This document shows, piece after piece, positions 25,784-39,599 of a DNA stretch of 64,000 bases (the first letter of the stretch is position 1; every line of letters begins with the position of its first letter). Source of the DNA: Alitta virens. Taxonomy: Eukaryota > Annelida > Polychaeta > Phyllodocida > Nereididae. The notes below the pieces were generated by a model. That model did no database searches and was not told where the DNA came from. It saw only the letters and a program-made list of their open reading frames with translations. The stretch is taken from NCBI GenBank assembly GCA_932294295.1, contig OW028580.1:8833374-8897373 (forward strand). Direction: 5' to 3'. Made by a program: the position numbers and the translations under genes.

Positions 25784-25814
25784 ATTGAGTTTGACAATTC
25801 TGAGTTGATCAAAC
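25784..25814 (+). repeat. Hybrid monomer at the 1,740-bp junction
   Basis: The front is type a (GACAATTCTGA) and the back is GAGTTGATCAAAC, a combination of the monomers at 15445 (or its lost equivalent) and 24044. Its duplicate is at 30256-30286 because the 4,472-bp duplication copied it. Confidence 0.82.
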
Positions 25815-27461
25815 ATTCAGTATGACCATTCTGAATTAATCAAACATTGAGGCCAACCATTCTGACCTGAATAATCGATCATTGAGTTTGAAAATTCTGA
25901 GATGATCGATCACTGAGTTTGACTATTCTGATTTGGTCAAACATTTAGTATGACCATTCTGAGCTAATCAAACATTGAGTCCAACCATTTTGGTTTGATT
26001 AAAAATTGAGTTTGACAATTCTGAAATGTTCGATCATTGAGTTTGACTATTCTGATTTGGTCAAACATTTAGTATGACCATTCTGAGCTAATCAAACATT
26101 GAGTCCAACCATTTTGGTTTGATTGAAAATTGAGTTTGACAATTCTGAAAAGTTTGATCATTGAGTTTGACTATTCTGATTTGGTCAAACATTTAGTATG
26201 ACCAATCTGAGCTAATCAAACATTGAGTCCCACCATTTTGATTTTATTGAACACTGAGTTTGACAATTCTGAAATGATCGATCATTGAGTTTGACTATTC
26301 TGAGTTGATCAAACATTCAGTATGACCTTTCTGATCTAATCAAACATTGAGTCCAACCATTTTGGTTTGAATGAAAATTGAGTTTGACAATTCTGAAATG
26401 TTCGATCATTGAGTTTGACAATTCTGAGATGATCGATCATTGAGTCTGACTATTCTGAGTTCATCAGACATTCCGTTTGACCAATCTGAGTTAATCAAAC
26501 ATTCAGTCCAACCATTTTGGTTTGATTGAAAATTGAGTTTGACAATTCTGAAATGTTCGATCATTGAGTTTGACTATTCTGATTTGGTCAAACATTCAGT
26601 ATGACCATTCTGAATTAATCAAACATTGAGTCCAACCATTTTGGTTTGAATGAAAATTGAGTTTGACAATTCTGAAATGTTCGATCATTGAGTTTGACAA
26701 TTCTGAAATGTTCGATCATTGAGTTTGACTATTCTGATTTGGTCAAACATTTAGTATGACCATTTTGAGCTAATCAAACATTGAGTCCAACCATTTTGGT
26801 TTGAATGAAAATTGAGTTTGACAATTCTGAAATGTTCGATCATTGTGTTTGATAATTCTGAGATGATCGATCATTGAGTCTGACTATTCTGAGTTCATCA
26901 AACATTCAGTATGACCATTCTGAGATAATCAAACATTGAGTCCAACCATTTTAGTTTGAATGAAAATTGAGTTTGACAATTCTGAAATGTTCGATCATTG
27001 AGTTTGACTATTCTGAATTGATCAAACATTCAGTATGACCATTCTGAATTAATCAAACATTGAGTCCAACCATTTTGGTTTGAATGAAAATTGAGTTTGA
27101 CAATTCTGAAATGTTCGATCATTGAGTTTGACAATTCTGAGATGATTGATCATTGACTCTGACTATTCTGAGTTGATCAGACATTCTCTTTGACCAATCT
27201 GAGTTAATCAAACATTAAGTAAAACCATTTTGGTTTGATTGAAAATTGAGTTTGACAATTCTGAAATGTTCGATCATTGAGTTTGACTATTCTGATTTGG
27301 TCAAACATTCAGTATGATCATTCTGAATTAATCAAACATTGAGTCCAACCATTTTGGTTTGAATGAAAATTGAGTTTGACAATTCTGAAATGTTCGATCA
27401 TTGAGTTTGACAATTCTGAAAAGTTCGATCATTGCGTTTGAGTATTCTGATTTGGTCAAAC
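25784..27461 (+). repeat. 1,740-bp tandem duplication, right copy (cut by the 4,472-bp junction)
   Basis: Repeats 24044-25721 at offset 1,740, including the 35-bp monomer at 25846-25880 and the ATTGCGTTTGAG variant near 27.43 kb. It stops at the hybrid monomer starting at 27462, where the second 4,472-bp copy begins. Confidence 0.85.
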
Positions 27462-27492
27462 ATTTAGTATGACCATTCTGAATTAATCAAAC
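27462..27492 (+). repeat. Hybrid monomer at the 4,472-bp junction
   Basis: The front ATTTAGTATGACC is the c type expected from the left, as at 31934. The back GAATTAATCAAAC is that of the monomer at 22990, which itself begins ATTCAG. Exchange therefore occurred within the shared AGTATGACCATTCTGA. Confidence 0.82.
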
Positions 27493-30400
27493 ATTGAGTC
27501 CAACCATTTTGGCTTGATTGAAAATTGAGTTTGACAATTCTGAAATGTTCGATCATTGAGTTTGACTATTCTGAGTTGATCAAACATTCAGTATGACCAT
27601 TCTGAGCTAATCAAACATTGAGTCCCACCATTTTGATTTTATTGAACACTGAGTTTGAAAATTCTGAAATGTTCGATCATTGAGTTTGACTATTCTGAGT
27701 TGATCAAACATTCAGTATGACCATTCTGAATTAATCAAACATTGAGTCCAACCATTTTGGTTTGAATGAAAATTGAGTTTGACAATTCTGAAATGTCCGA
27801 TCATTGAGTTTGACAATTCTGAGATGATCGATCATTGAGTCTGACTATTCTGAGTTGATCAAACATTCAGTATGACCATTCTGAGATAATCATACATTGA
27901 GTCCAACCATTTTGGTTTGATTAAAAATTGAGTTTGACAATTCTGAAATGCTCGATCATTGAGTTTGACCATTCTGAGCTAATCAAACATTGAGTCCAAC
28001 CATTTTGGTTTGATTGAAAATTGAGTTTGACAATTCTGAAAAGTTCGATCAATGAGTTTGACTATTCTGATTTGGTCAAACATTTAGTATGACCATTCTG
28101 AGCTAATCAAACATTGAGTCCAACCATTTTGATTTGAATGTACACTGACTTTGACAATTCTGAAATGATCGATTATTGAGTTTGACAATTCTGAGATGAT
28201 CGATCATTGAGTTTGACTATTCTGAGTTGATCAAACATTCAGTATAACCATTCTGAGCTGATCAAACATTCTGTATGACCATTCTGAGTTAATCAAACAT
28301 TGAGTCCCACCATTTTGGTTTCAAAGAAAATTGAGTTTGACAATTCTGAAATGTTCGATCATAGAGTTTGACAAATCTGAGATGATCGATCATTGAGTCT
28401 GACTATTCTGAGTTGATCAAACATTCAGTATGACCATTCTGAATTAATCAAACATTGAGTCCAACCATTTTGGTTTGAATGAAAATTGAGTTTGACAATT
28501 CTGAAATGTTCGATCATTGAGTTTGACTATTCTGAGTTGATCAAACATTCAGTATGACCATTCTGAATTAATCAAACATTGAGGCCAACCATTCTGACCT
28601 GAATAATCGATCATTGAGTTTGAAAATTCTGAGATGATCGATCACTGAGTTTGACTATTCTGATTTGGTCAAACATTTAGTATGACCATTCTGAGCTAAT
28701 CAAACATTGAGTCCAACCATTTTGGTTTGATTAAAAATTGAGTTTGACAATTCTGAAATGTTCGATCATTGAGTTTGACTATTCTGATTTGGTCAAACAT
28801 TTAGTATGACCATTCTGAGCTAATCAAACATTGAGTCCAACCATTTTGGTTTGATTGAAAATTGAGTTTGACAATTCTGAAAAGTTTGATCATTGAGTTT
28901 GACTATTCTGATTTGGTCAAACATTTAGTATGACCAATCTGAGCTAATCAAACATTGAGTCCCACCATTTTGATTTTATTGAACACTGAGTTTGACAATT
29001 CTGAAATGATCGATCATTGAGTTTGACTATTCTGAGTTGATCAAACATTCAGTATGACCTTTCTGATCTAATCAAACATTGAGTCCAACCATTTTGGTTT
29101 GAATGAAAATTGAGTTTGACAATTCTGAAATGTTCGATCATTGAGTTTGACAATTCTGAGATGATCGATCATTGAGTCTGACTATTCTGAGTTCATCAGA
29201 CATTCCGTTTGACCAATCTGAGTTAATCAAACATTCAGTCCAACCATTTTGGTTTGATTGAAAATTGAGTTTGACAATTCTGAAATGTTCGATCATTGAG
29301 TTTGACTATTCTGATTTGGTCAAACATTCAGTATGACCATTCTGAATTAATCAAACATTGAGTCCAACCATTTTGGTTTGAATGAAAATTGAGTTTGACA
29401 ATTCTGAAATGTTCGATCATTGAGTTTGACAATTCTGAAATGTTCGATCATTGAGTTTGACTATTCTGATTTGGTCAAACATTTAGTATGACCATTTTGA
29501 GCTAATCAAACATTGAGTCCAACCATTTTGGTTTGAATGAAAATTGAGTTTGACAATTCTGAAATGTTCGATCATTGTGTTTGATAATTCTGAGATGATC
29601 GATCATTGAGTCTGACTATTCTGAGTTCATCAAACATTCAGTATGACCATTCTGAGATAATCAAACATTGAGTCCAACCATTTTAGTTTGAATGAAAATT
29701 GAGTTTGACAATTCTGAAATGTTCGATCATTGAGTTTGACTATTCTGAATTGATCAAACATTCAGTATGACCATTCTGAATTAATCAAACATTGAGTCCA
29801 ACCATTTTGGTTTGAATGAAAATTGAGTTTGACAATTCTGAAATGTTCGATCATTGAGTTTGACAATTCTGAGATGATTGATCATTGACTCTGACTATTC
29901 TGAGTTGATCAGACATTCTCTTTGACCAATCTGAGTTAATCAAACATTAAGTAAAACCATTTTGGTTTGATTGAAAATTGAGTTTGACAATTCTGAAATG
30001 TTCGATCATTGAGTTTGACTATTCTGATTTGGTCAAACATTCAGTATGATCATTCTGAATTAATCAAACATTGAGTCCAACCATTTTGGTTTGAATGAAA
30101 ATTGAGTTTGACAATTCTGAAATGTTCGATCATTGAGTTTGACAATTCTGAAAAGTTCGATCATTGCGTTTGAGTATTCTGATTTGGTCAAACATTTAGT
30201 ATGACCATTCTGAGCTAATCAAACATTGAGTCCAACCATTTTGGTTTGATTGAAAATTGAGTTTGACAATTCTGAGTTGATCAAACATTCAGTATGACCA
30301 TTCTGAATTAATCAAACATTGAGGCCAACCATTCTGACCTGAATAATCGATCATTGAGTTTGAAAATTCTGAGATGATCGATCACTGAGTTTGACTATTC

Positions 30401-31933
30401 TGATTTGGTCAAACATTTAGTATGACCATTCTGAGCTAATCAAACATTGAGTCCAACCATTTTGGTTTGATTAAAAATTGAGTTTGACAATTCTGAAATG
30501 TTCGATCATTGAGTTTGACTATTCTGATTTGGTCAAACATTTAGTATGACCATTCTGAGCTAATCAAACATTGAGTCCAACCATTTTGGTTTGATTGAAA
30601 ATTGAGTTTGACAATTCTGAAAAGTTTGATCATTGAGTTTGACTATTCTGATTTGGTCAAACATTTAGTATGACCAATCTGAGCTAATCAAACATTGAGT
30701 CCCACCATTTTGATTTTATTGAACACTGAGTTTGACAATTCTGAAATGATCGATCATTGAGTTTGACTATTCTGAGTTGATCAAACATTCAGTATGACCT
30801 TTCTGATCTAATCAAACATTGAGTCCAACCATTTTGGTTTGAATGAAAATTGAGTTTGACAATTCTGAAATGTTCGATCATTGAGTTTGACAATTCTGAG
30901 ATGATCGATCATTGAGTCTGACTATTCTGAGTTCATCAGACATTCCGTTTGACCAATCTGAGTTAATCAAACATTCAGTCCAACCATTTTGGTTTGATTG
31001 AAAATTGAGTTTGACAATTCTGAAATGTTCGATCATTGAGTTTGACTATTCTGATTTGGTCAAACATTCAGTATGACCATTCTGAATTAATCAAACATTG
31101 AGTCCAACCATTTTGGTTTGAATGAAAATTGAGTTTGACAATTCTGAAATGTTCGATCATTGAGTTTGACAATTCTGAAATGTTCGATCATTGAGTTTGA
31201 CTATTCTGATTTGGTCAAACATTTAGTATGACCATTTTGAGCTAATCAAACATTGAGTCCAACCATTTTGGTTTGAATGAAAATTGAGTTTGACAATTCT
31301 GAAATGTTCGATCATTGTGTTTGATAATTCTGAGATGATCGATCATTGAGTCTGACTATTCTGAGTTCATCAAACATTCAGTATGACCATTCTGAGATAA
31401 TCAAACATTGAGTCCAACCATTTTAGTTTGAATGAAAATTGAGTTTGACAATTCTGAAATGTTCGATCATTGAGTTTGACTATTCTGAATTGATCAAACA
31501 TTCAGTATGACCATTCTGAATTAATCAAACATTGAGTCCAACCATTTTGGTTTGAATGAAAATTGAGTTTGACAATTCTGAAATGTTCGATCATTGAGTT
31601 TGACAATTCTGAGATGATTGATCATTGACTCTGACTATTCTGAGTTGATCAGACATTCTCTTTGACCAATCTGAGTTAATCAAACATTAAGTAAAACCAT
31701 TTTGGTTTGATTGAAAATTGAGTTTGACAATTCTGAAATGTTCGATCATTGAGTTTGACTATTCTGATTTGGTCAAACATTCAGTATGATCATTCTGAAT
31801 TAATCAAACATTGAGTCCAACCATTTTGGTTTGAATGAAAATTGAGTTTGACAATTCTGAAATGTTCGATCATTGAGTTTGACAATTCTGAAAAGTTCGA
31901 TCATTGCGTTTGAGTATTCTGATTTGGTCAAAC
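27462..31933 (+). repeat. 4,472-bp tandem duplication, right copy
   Basis: Follows the left copy directly. It contains 35-bp monomers at 28578-28612 and 30318-30352 and the copied 1,740-bp junction hybrid at 30256-30286. After 31934 the sequence continues as 15383 onward (offset 16,551), which is the continuation expected if the left copy is the one interrupted by the junction. Confidence 0.87.
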
Positions 31934-34900
31934 ATTTAGTATGACCATTCTGAGCTAATCAAACATTGAGTCCAACCATTTTGGTTTGATTGAAAATTGA
32001 GTTTGACAATTCTGAAAAGTTCGATCATTGAGTTTGACTATTCTGATTTGGTCAAACATTTAGTATGACCAATCTGAGCTAATCAAACATTGAGTCCCAC
32101 CATTTTGATTTTATTGAACACTGAGTTTGACAATTCTGAAATGATCGATCATTGAGTTTGACTATTCTGAGTTGATCAAACATTCAGTATGACCTTTCTG
32201 ATCTAATCAAACATTGAGTCCAACCATTTTGGTTTGAATGAAAATTGAGTTTGACAATTCTGAAATGTTCGATCATTGAGTTTGACAATTCTGAGATGAT
32301 CGATCATTGAGTCTGACTATTCTGAGTTCATCAGACATTCCGTTTGACCAATCTGAGTTAATCAAACATTCAGTCCAACCATTTTGGTTTGATTGAAAAT
32401 TGAGTTTGACAATTCTGAAATGTTCGATCATTGAGTTTGACTATTCTGATTTGGTCAAACATTTAGTATGACCATTCTGAGCTAATCAAACATTGAGTCC
32501 AACCATTTTGATTTGAATGTACACTGACTTTGACAATTCTGAAATGATCGATTATTGAGCTTGACAATTCTGAGATGATCGATCATTGAGTTTGACTATT
32601 CTGAGTTGATCAAACATTCAGTATAACCATTCTGAGTTGATCAAACATTCTGTATGACCATTCTGAGTTAATCAAACATTGAGTCCCACCATTTTGGTTT
32701 GAATGAAAATTGAGTTTGACAATTCTGAAATGTTCGATCATAGAGTTTGACAAATCTGAGATGATCGATCATTGAGTCTGACTATTCTGAGTTGATCAAA
32801 CATTCAGTATGACCATTCTGAATTAATCAAACATTGAGTCCAACCATTTTTGTTTGAATGAAAATTGAGTTTGACAATTCTGAAATGTTCGATCATTGAG
32901 TTTGACTATTCTGAGTTGATCAAACATTCAGTATGACCATTCTGAATTAATCAAACATTGAGTCCAACCATTTTGGTTTGAATGAAAATTGAGTTTGACA
33001 ATTCTGAAATGTTCGATCATTGAGTTTGACAATTCTGAGATGATCGATCATTGAGTCTGACTATTCTGAGTTGAGCAAACATTCAGTATGACCATTCTGA
33101 GATAATCATACATTGAGTCCAACCATTTTGGTTTGATTAAAAATTGAGTTTGACAATTCTGAAATGTTCGATCATTGAGTTTGACTATTCTGATTTGGTC
33201 AAACATTTAGTATGACCATTCTGAGCTAATCAAACATTGAGTCCAACCATTTTGGTTTGATTGAAAATTGAGTTTGACAATTCTGAAAAGTTCGATCATT
33301 GAGTTTGACTATTCTGATTTGGTCAAACATTTAGTATGACCATTCTGAGCTAATCAAACATTGAGTCCCACCATTTTGATTTTATTGAACACTGAGTTTG
33401 ACAATTCTGAAATGATCGATCATTGAGTTTGACTATTCTGAGTTGATCAAACATTCAGTATGACCATTCTGAGATGATAAAACATTGAGTCCAACCATTT
33501 TGGTTTGAATGAAAATTGAGTTTGACAATTCTGAAATGTTCGGTCATTGTGTTTGACAATTCTGAGATGATCGATCATTGAGTCTGACTATTCTGAGTTC
33601 ATCAAACATTCAGTATGACCATTCTGAGATGATAAAACATTGAGTCCAACCATTTTGGTTTGAATGAAAATTGAGTTTGACAATTCTGAAATGTTCGATC
33701 ATTGAGTTTGACAATTCTGAGATGATCGATCATTGAGTCTGACTATTCTGAGTTGATCAGACATTCCGTTTGACCAATCTGAGTTAATCAAACATTCAGT
33801 CCAACCATTTTGGTTTGATTGAAAATTGAGTTTGACAATTCTGAAATGTTCGATCATTGAGTTTGACTATTCTGATTTGGTCAAACATTCAGTATAACCA
33901 TTCTGAATTAATCAAACATTGAGTCCAACCATTTTGGTTTGAATGAAAATTGAGTTTGACAATTCTGAAATGTTCGATCATTGAGTTTGACAATTCTGAG
34001 ATGATCGATCATTGAGTCTGACTATTCTGAGTTCATCAAACATTCAGTATGACCATTCTGAGATAATCAAACAATGAGTCCAACGATTTTGGTTTGAATG
34101 AAAATTGAGTTTGACAATTCTGAAATGTTCGATCATTGAGTTTGACTATTCTGAGTTGATCAAACATTCAGTATGACCATTCTGAATTAATCAAACATTG
34201 AGTCCAACCATTTTGGTTTGAATGAAAATTGAGTTTGACAATTCTGAAATGTTCGATCATTGAGTTTGACAATTCTGAGATGATTGATCATTGACTCTGA
34301 CTATTCTGAGCTGATCAGACATTCTGTTTGACCAATCTGAGTTAATCAAACATTCAGTCCAACCATTTTGGTTTGATTGAAAATTGAGTTTGACAATTCT
34401 GAAATGTTCGATCATTGAGTTTGACTATTCTGATTTGGTCAAACATTCAGTATGATCATTCTGAATTAATCAAACATTGAGTCCAACCATTTTGGTTTGA
34501 ATGAAAATTGAGTTTGACAATTCTGAAATGTTCGATCATTGAGTTTGACAATTCTGAAAAGTTTGATCATTGAGTTTGAGTATTCTGATTTGGTCTAACA
34601 TTTAGTATGACCATTCTGAGCTAATCAAACATTGAGTCCAACCATTTTGGTTTGAATGAAAATTGAGTTTGACAATTCTGAAATGTTCGATCATTGAGTT
34701 TGACTAGTCTGAGTTGATCAAACATTCAGTATGACCATTCTGAATTAATCAAACACTGAGTCCAACCATTTTGGTTTGATTGAAAATTGAGTTTGACAAT
34801 TCTGAAATGTTCGATCATTGAGTTTGACTATTCTGAGTTGATCAAACATTCAGTATGACCATTCTGAGCTAATCAAACATTGAGTCCCACCATTTTGATT

Positions 34901-35905
34901 TTATTGAACACTGAGTTTGAAAATTCTGAAATGTTCGATCATTGAGTTTGACTATTCTGAGTTGATCAAACATTCAGTATGACCATTCTGAATTAATCAA
35001 ACATTGAGTCCAACCATTTTGGTTTGAATGAAAATTGAGTTTGACAATTCTGAAATGTCCGATCATTGAGTTTGACAATTCTGAGATGATCGATCATTGA
35101 GTCTGACTATTCTGAGTTGATCAAACATTCAGTATGACCATTCTGAGATAATCATACATTGAGTCCAACCATTTTGGTTTGATTAAAAATTGAGTTTGAC
35201 AATTCTGAAATGCTCGATCATTGAGTTTGACCATTCTGAGCTAATCAAACATTGAGTCCAACCATTTTGGTTTGATTGAAAATTGAGTTTGACAATTCTG
35301 AAAAGTTCGATCAATGAGTTTGACTATTCTGATTTGGTCAAACATTTAGTATGACCATTCTGAGCTAATCAAACATTGAGTCCAACCATTTTGATTTGAA
35401 TGTACACTGACTTTGACAATTCTGAAATGATCGATTATTGAGTTTGACAATTCTGAGATGATCGATCATTGAGTTTGACTATTCTGAGTTGATCAAACAT
35501 TCAGTATAACCATTCTGAGTTGATCAAACATTCTGTATGACCATTCTGAGTTAATCAAACATTGAGTCCCACCATTTTGGTTTCAAAGAAAATTGAGTTT
35601 GACAATTCTGAAATGTTCGATCATAGAGTTTGACAAATCTGAGATGATCGATCATTGAGTCTGACTATTCTGAGTTGATCAAACATTCAGTATGACCATT
35701 TTGAATTAATCAAACATTGAGTCCAACCATTTTGGTTTGAATGAAAATTGAGTTTGACAATTCTGAAATGTTCGATCATTGAGTTTGACTATTCTGAGTT
35801 GATCAAACATTCAGTATGACCATTCTGAATTAATCAAACATTGAGGCCAACCATTCTGACCTGAATAATCGATCATTGAGTTTGAAAATTCTGAGATGAT
35901 CGATC

Positions 35906-37521
35906 ACTGAGTTTGACTATTCTGATTTGGTGAAACATTTAGTATGACCATTCTGAGCTAATCAAACATTGAGTCCAACCATTTTGATTTGAATGAACAC
36001 TGAGTTTCACAATTCTGAGATGATCGATCATTGAGTTTGACTATTCTGAGGTGATCAAACATTTAGTAAAACCATTCTGAGCTAATCAAACATTCATTCC
36101 AACCATTCTGACTTGAATAATCGATCATTGAGTTTGACAATTCTGAGATGATCGATCATTAAGTTTGACTATTCTGAATTGATCAAACATTGAGTCCAGC
36201 CATTCTGAGCTAATCAAACACTGATTCCTACCATTCTGATTTGAATGAACACTGAGTTTGATAATTCTGAAATGATCGATCATTGAGTTTGACAATTCTG
36301 AAATGTTCGATCATTGAGTTTGACTATTCTGAGTTGATCAAACATTCAGTATGACCATTCTGAATTAATCAAACATTGAGTCCAACCATTTTGGTTTGAA
36401 AGAAAATTCAGTTTGACAATTCTGAAATGTTCGATCATTGAGTTTGACAATTCTGAAAAGTTCGATCATTGAGTTTGACTATTCTGATTTGGTCAAACAT
36501 TTAGTATGACCATTCTGAGCTAATCAAACATTGAGTCCAACCATTTTGATTTGAATGTACACTGACTTTGACAATTCTGAAATGATCGATTATTGAGTTT
36601 CACAATTCTGAGATGATCGATCATTGAGTTTGACTATTCTGAGTTGATCAAACATTCAGTATAACCATTCTGAGTTGATCAAACATTCTGTATTACCATT
36701 CTGAGTAAATCAAACATTGAGTCCCACCATTTTGGTTTGAATGACAATTGAGTTTGACAATTCTGAAATGTTCGATCATAGAGTTTGACAAATCTGAGAT
36801 GATCGATCATTGAGTCTGACTATTCTGAGTTGATCAAACATTCAGTATGACCATTCTGAATTGATCAAACATTGAGTCCAACCATTTTGGTTTGAATGAA
36901 AATTTAGTTTGACAATTCTGAAATGTTCGATCATTGAGTTTGACTATTCTGAGTTGATCAAACATTCAGTATGACCATTCTGAATTAATCAAACATTGAG
37001 TCCAACCATTTTGGTTTGAATGAAAATTGAGTTTGACAATTCTGAGATGTTCGATCATTGAGTTTGACTATTCTGAGTTGATCAAACATTCAGTATGACC
37101 ATTCTGAATTAATCAAACATTGAGGCCAACCGTTTTGGTTTGAATGAAAATTGAGTTTGACAATTCTGAAATGTACGATCATTGAGTTTGACAATTCTGA
37201 AAAGTTCTATCATTGAGTTTGACTATTCTGATTTGGTCAAACATTTAATATGACCATTCTGAGCTAATCAAACATTGAGTCCAACCATTTTGATTTGAAT
37301 GTACACTGACTTTGACAATTCTGAAATGATCGATTTTTGAGTTTGACAATTCTGAGATAATCGATCATTGAGTTTGACTATTCTGAGTTCATCAAACATT
37401 CAGTATGACCATTCTGAGTTAATCAAACATTGAGTCCAACCATTTTGGTTTGAATGAAAATTGAGTTTGACAATTCTGAAATGTTCGATCATTGAGTTTG
37501 ACTATTCTGAGTTGATCGATC
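35906..37521 (+). repeat. 1,616-bp tandem duplication, left copy
   Basis: Fifty-two monomers plus 4 (the ATTCATTCC 35-bp monomer). Pairs at offset 1,616: the CACTGAG junction at 35905/37521, ATTCATTCC at 36092/37708, GAGGCCAACCG at 37122/38738. Differences include GGTGAAAC (about 35929) against GGTCAAAC in the right copy, and TATTACC (about 36691) against TATGACC. The left part is the tail of the 16,551-bp segment; the part after 36.79 kb is the original continuation beyond the 10,339-bp segment. Confidence 0.84.
37491..37521 (+). repeat. Hybrid monomer at the 1,616-bp junction
   Basis: The front is b type (GACTATTCTGAGTTGATC), as at 39107 exactly 1,616 bp downstream. The back ends CGATC and is followed by ACTGAG, as at 35905. 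It links the right end of the unit to its left start. Confidence 0.8.
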
Positions 37522-39137
37522 ACTGAGTTTGACTATTCTGATTTGGTCAAACATTTAGTATGACCATTCTGAGCTAATCAAACATTGAGTCCAACCATTT
37601 TGATTTGAATGAACACTGAGTTTCACAATTCTGAGATGATCGATCATTGAGTTTGACTATTCTGAGGTGATCAAACATTTAGTAAAACCATTCTGAGCTA
37701 ATCAAACATTCATTCCAACCATTCTGACTTGAATAATCGATCATTGAGTTTGACAATTCTGAGATGATCGATCATTAAGTTTGACTATTCTGAATTGATC
37801 AAACATTGAGTCCAGCCATTCTGAGCTAATCAAACACTGATTCCTACCATTCTGATTTGAATGAACACTGAGTTTGATAATTCTGAAATGATCGATCATT
37901 GAGTTTGACAATTCTGAAATGTTCGATCATTGAGTTTGACTATTCTGAGTTGATCAAACATTCAGTATGACCATTCTGAATTAATCAAACATTGAGTCCA
38001 ACCATTTTGGTTTGAAAGAAAATTCAGTTTGACAATTCTGAAATGTTCGATCATTGAGTTTGACAATTCTGAAAAGTTCGATCATTGAGTTTGACTATTC
38101 TGATTTGGTCAAACATTTAGTATGACCATTCTGAGCTAATCAAACATTGAGTCCAACCATTTTGATTTGAATGTACACTGACTTTGACAATTCTGAAATG
38201 ATCGATTATTGAGTTTCACAATTCTGAGATGATCGATCATTGAGTTTGACTATTCTGAGTTGATCAAACATTCAGTATAACCATTCTGAGTTGATCAAAC
38301 ATTCTGTATGACCATTCTGAGTAAATCAAACATTGAGTCCCACCATTTTGGTTTGAATGACAATTGAGTTTGACAATTCTGAAATGTTCGATCATAGAGT
38401 TTGACAAATCTGAGATGATCGATCATTGAGTCTGACTATTCTGAGTTGATCAAACATTCAGTATGACCATTCTGAATTGATCAAACATTGAGTCCAACCA
38501 TTTTGGTTTGAATGAAAATTTAGTTTGACAATTCTGAAATGTTCGATCATTGAGTTTGACTATTCTGAGTTGATCAAACATTCAGTATGACCATTCTGAA
38601 TTAATCAAACATTGAGTCCAACCATTTTGGTTTGAATGAAAATTGAGTTTGACAATTCTGAGATGTTCGATCATTGAGTTTGACTATTCTGAGTTGATCA
38701 AACATTCAGTATGACCATTCTGAATTAATCAAACATTGAGGCCAACCGTTTTGGTTTGAATGAAAATTGAGTTTGACAATTCTGAAATGTACGATCATTG
38801 AGTTTGACAATTCTGAAAAGTTCTATCATTGAGTTTGACTATTCTGATTTGGTCAAACATTTAATATGACCATTCTGAGCTAATCAAACATTGAGTCCAA
38901 CCATTTTGATTTGAATGTACACTGACTTTGACAATTCTGAAATGATCGATTTTTGAGTTTGACAATTCTGAGATAATCGATCATTGAGTTTGACTATTCT
39001 GAGTTCATCAAACATTCAGTATGACCATTCTGAGTTAATCAAACATTGAGTCCAACCATTTTGGTTTGAATGAAAATTGAGTTTGACAATTCTGAAATGT
39101 TCGATCATTGAGTTTGACTATTCTGAGTTGATCAAAC
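37522..39137 (+). repeat. 1,616-bp tandem duplication, right copy
   Basis: Repeats the divergent island (37.53-37.89 kb), the 35-bp monomer at 37708-37742, and the 31-bp GAGGCCAACCG monomer at about 38735. That monomer combines the GAGGCC front with an ordinary GGTTTGAATGAAA back. Beyond it, 38.98-39.57 kb resembles 45.8-46.39 kb at offset 6,819. Confidence 0.83.
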
Positions 39138-39599
39138 ATTCAGTATGACCATTCTGAATTAATCAAACATTGAGTCCAACCATTTTGGTTTGAATGAAAA
39201 TTGAGTTTGACAATTCTGAAATGTTCGATCATTGAGTTTGACAATTCTGAGATGATTGATCATTGACTCTGACTATTCTGAGTTGATCAGACATTCTGTT
39301 TGACCAATCTGAGTTAATCAAACATTCAGTCCAACCATTTTGGTGTGATTGAAAATTGAGTTTGACAATTCTGAAATGTTCGATCATTGAGTTTGACTAT
39401 TCTGATTTGGTCAAACATTCAGTATGATCATTCTGAATTAATCAAACATTGAGTCCAACCATTTTGGTTTGAATGAAAATTGAGTTTGACAATTCTGAAA
39501 TGTTCGATCATTGAGTTTGACAATTCTGAAAAGTTCGATCATTGAGTTTGAGTATTCTGATTTGGTCAAACATTTAGTATGACCATTCTGACCTAATCA

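Larger units (their letters stand above)
22990..27461 (+). repeat. 4,472-bp tandem duplication, left copy
   Basis: Matches 27462-31933 at offset 4,472: GGCTTGATTG 23041/27513, GAGGCC 24109/28581, GAGGCC 25849/30321. The length is 144 monomers plus 8, matching the two 35-bp monomers inside (24106-24140 and 25846-25880). It already contains the 1,740-bp duplication, which is therefore older. Confidence 0.88.
20227..36777 (+). repeat. Second copy of the 10,339-bp segment, expanded to 16,551 bp
   Basis: Left part 20.24-25.78 kb equals 9.9-15.44 kb (offset 10,339). Right part 30.29-36.78 kb equals 13.74-20.23 kb (offset 16,551; markers AGCTT 16007/32558, GGTC 16991/33542, GAGGCC 13770/30321 and 19292/35843). 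The extra 6,212 bp is exactly 1,740 + 4,472, the lengths of the two tandem duplications inside it. The indel account also closes: 16,551 is 533 monomers plus 28, and seven 35-bp monomers lie in the interval. Confidence 0.87.
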
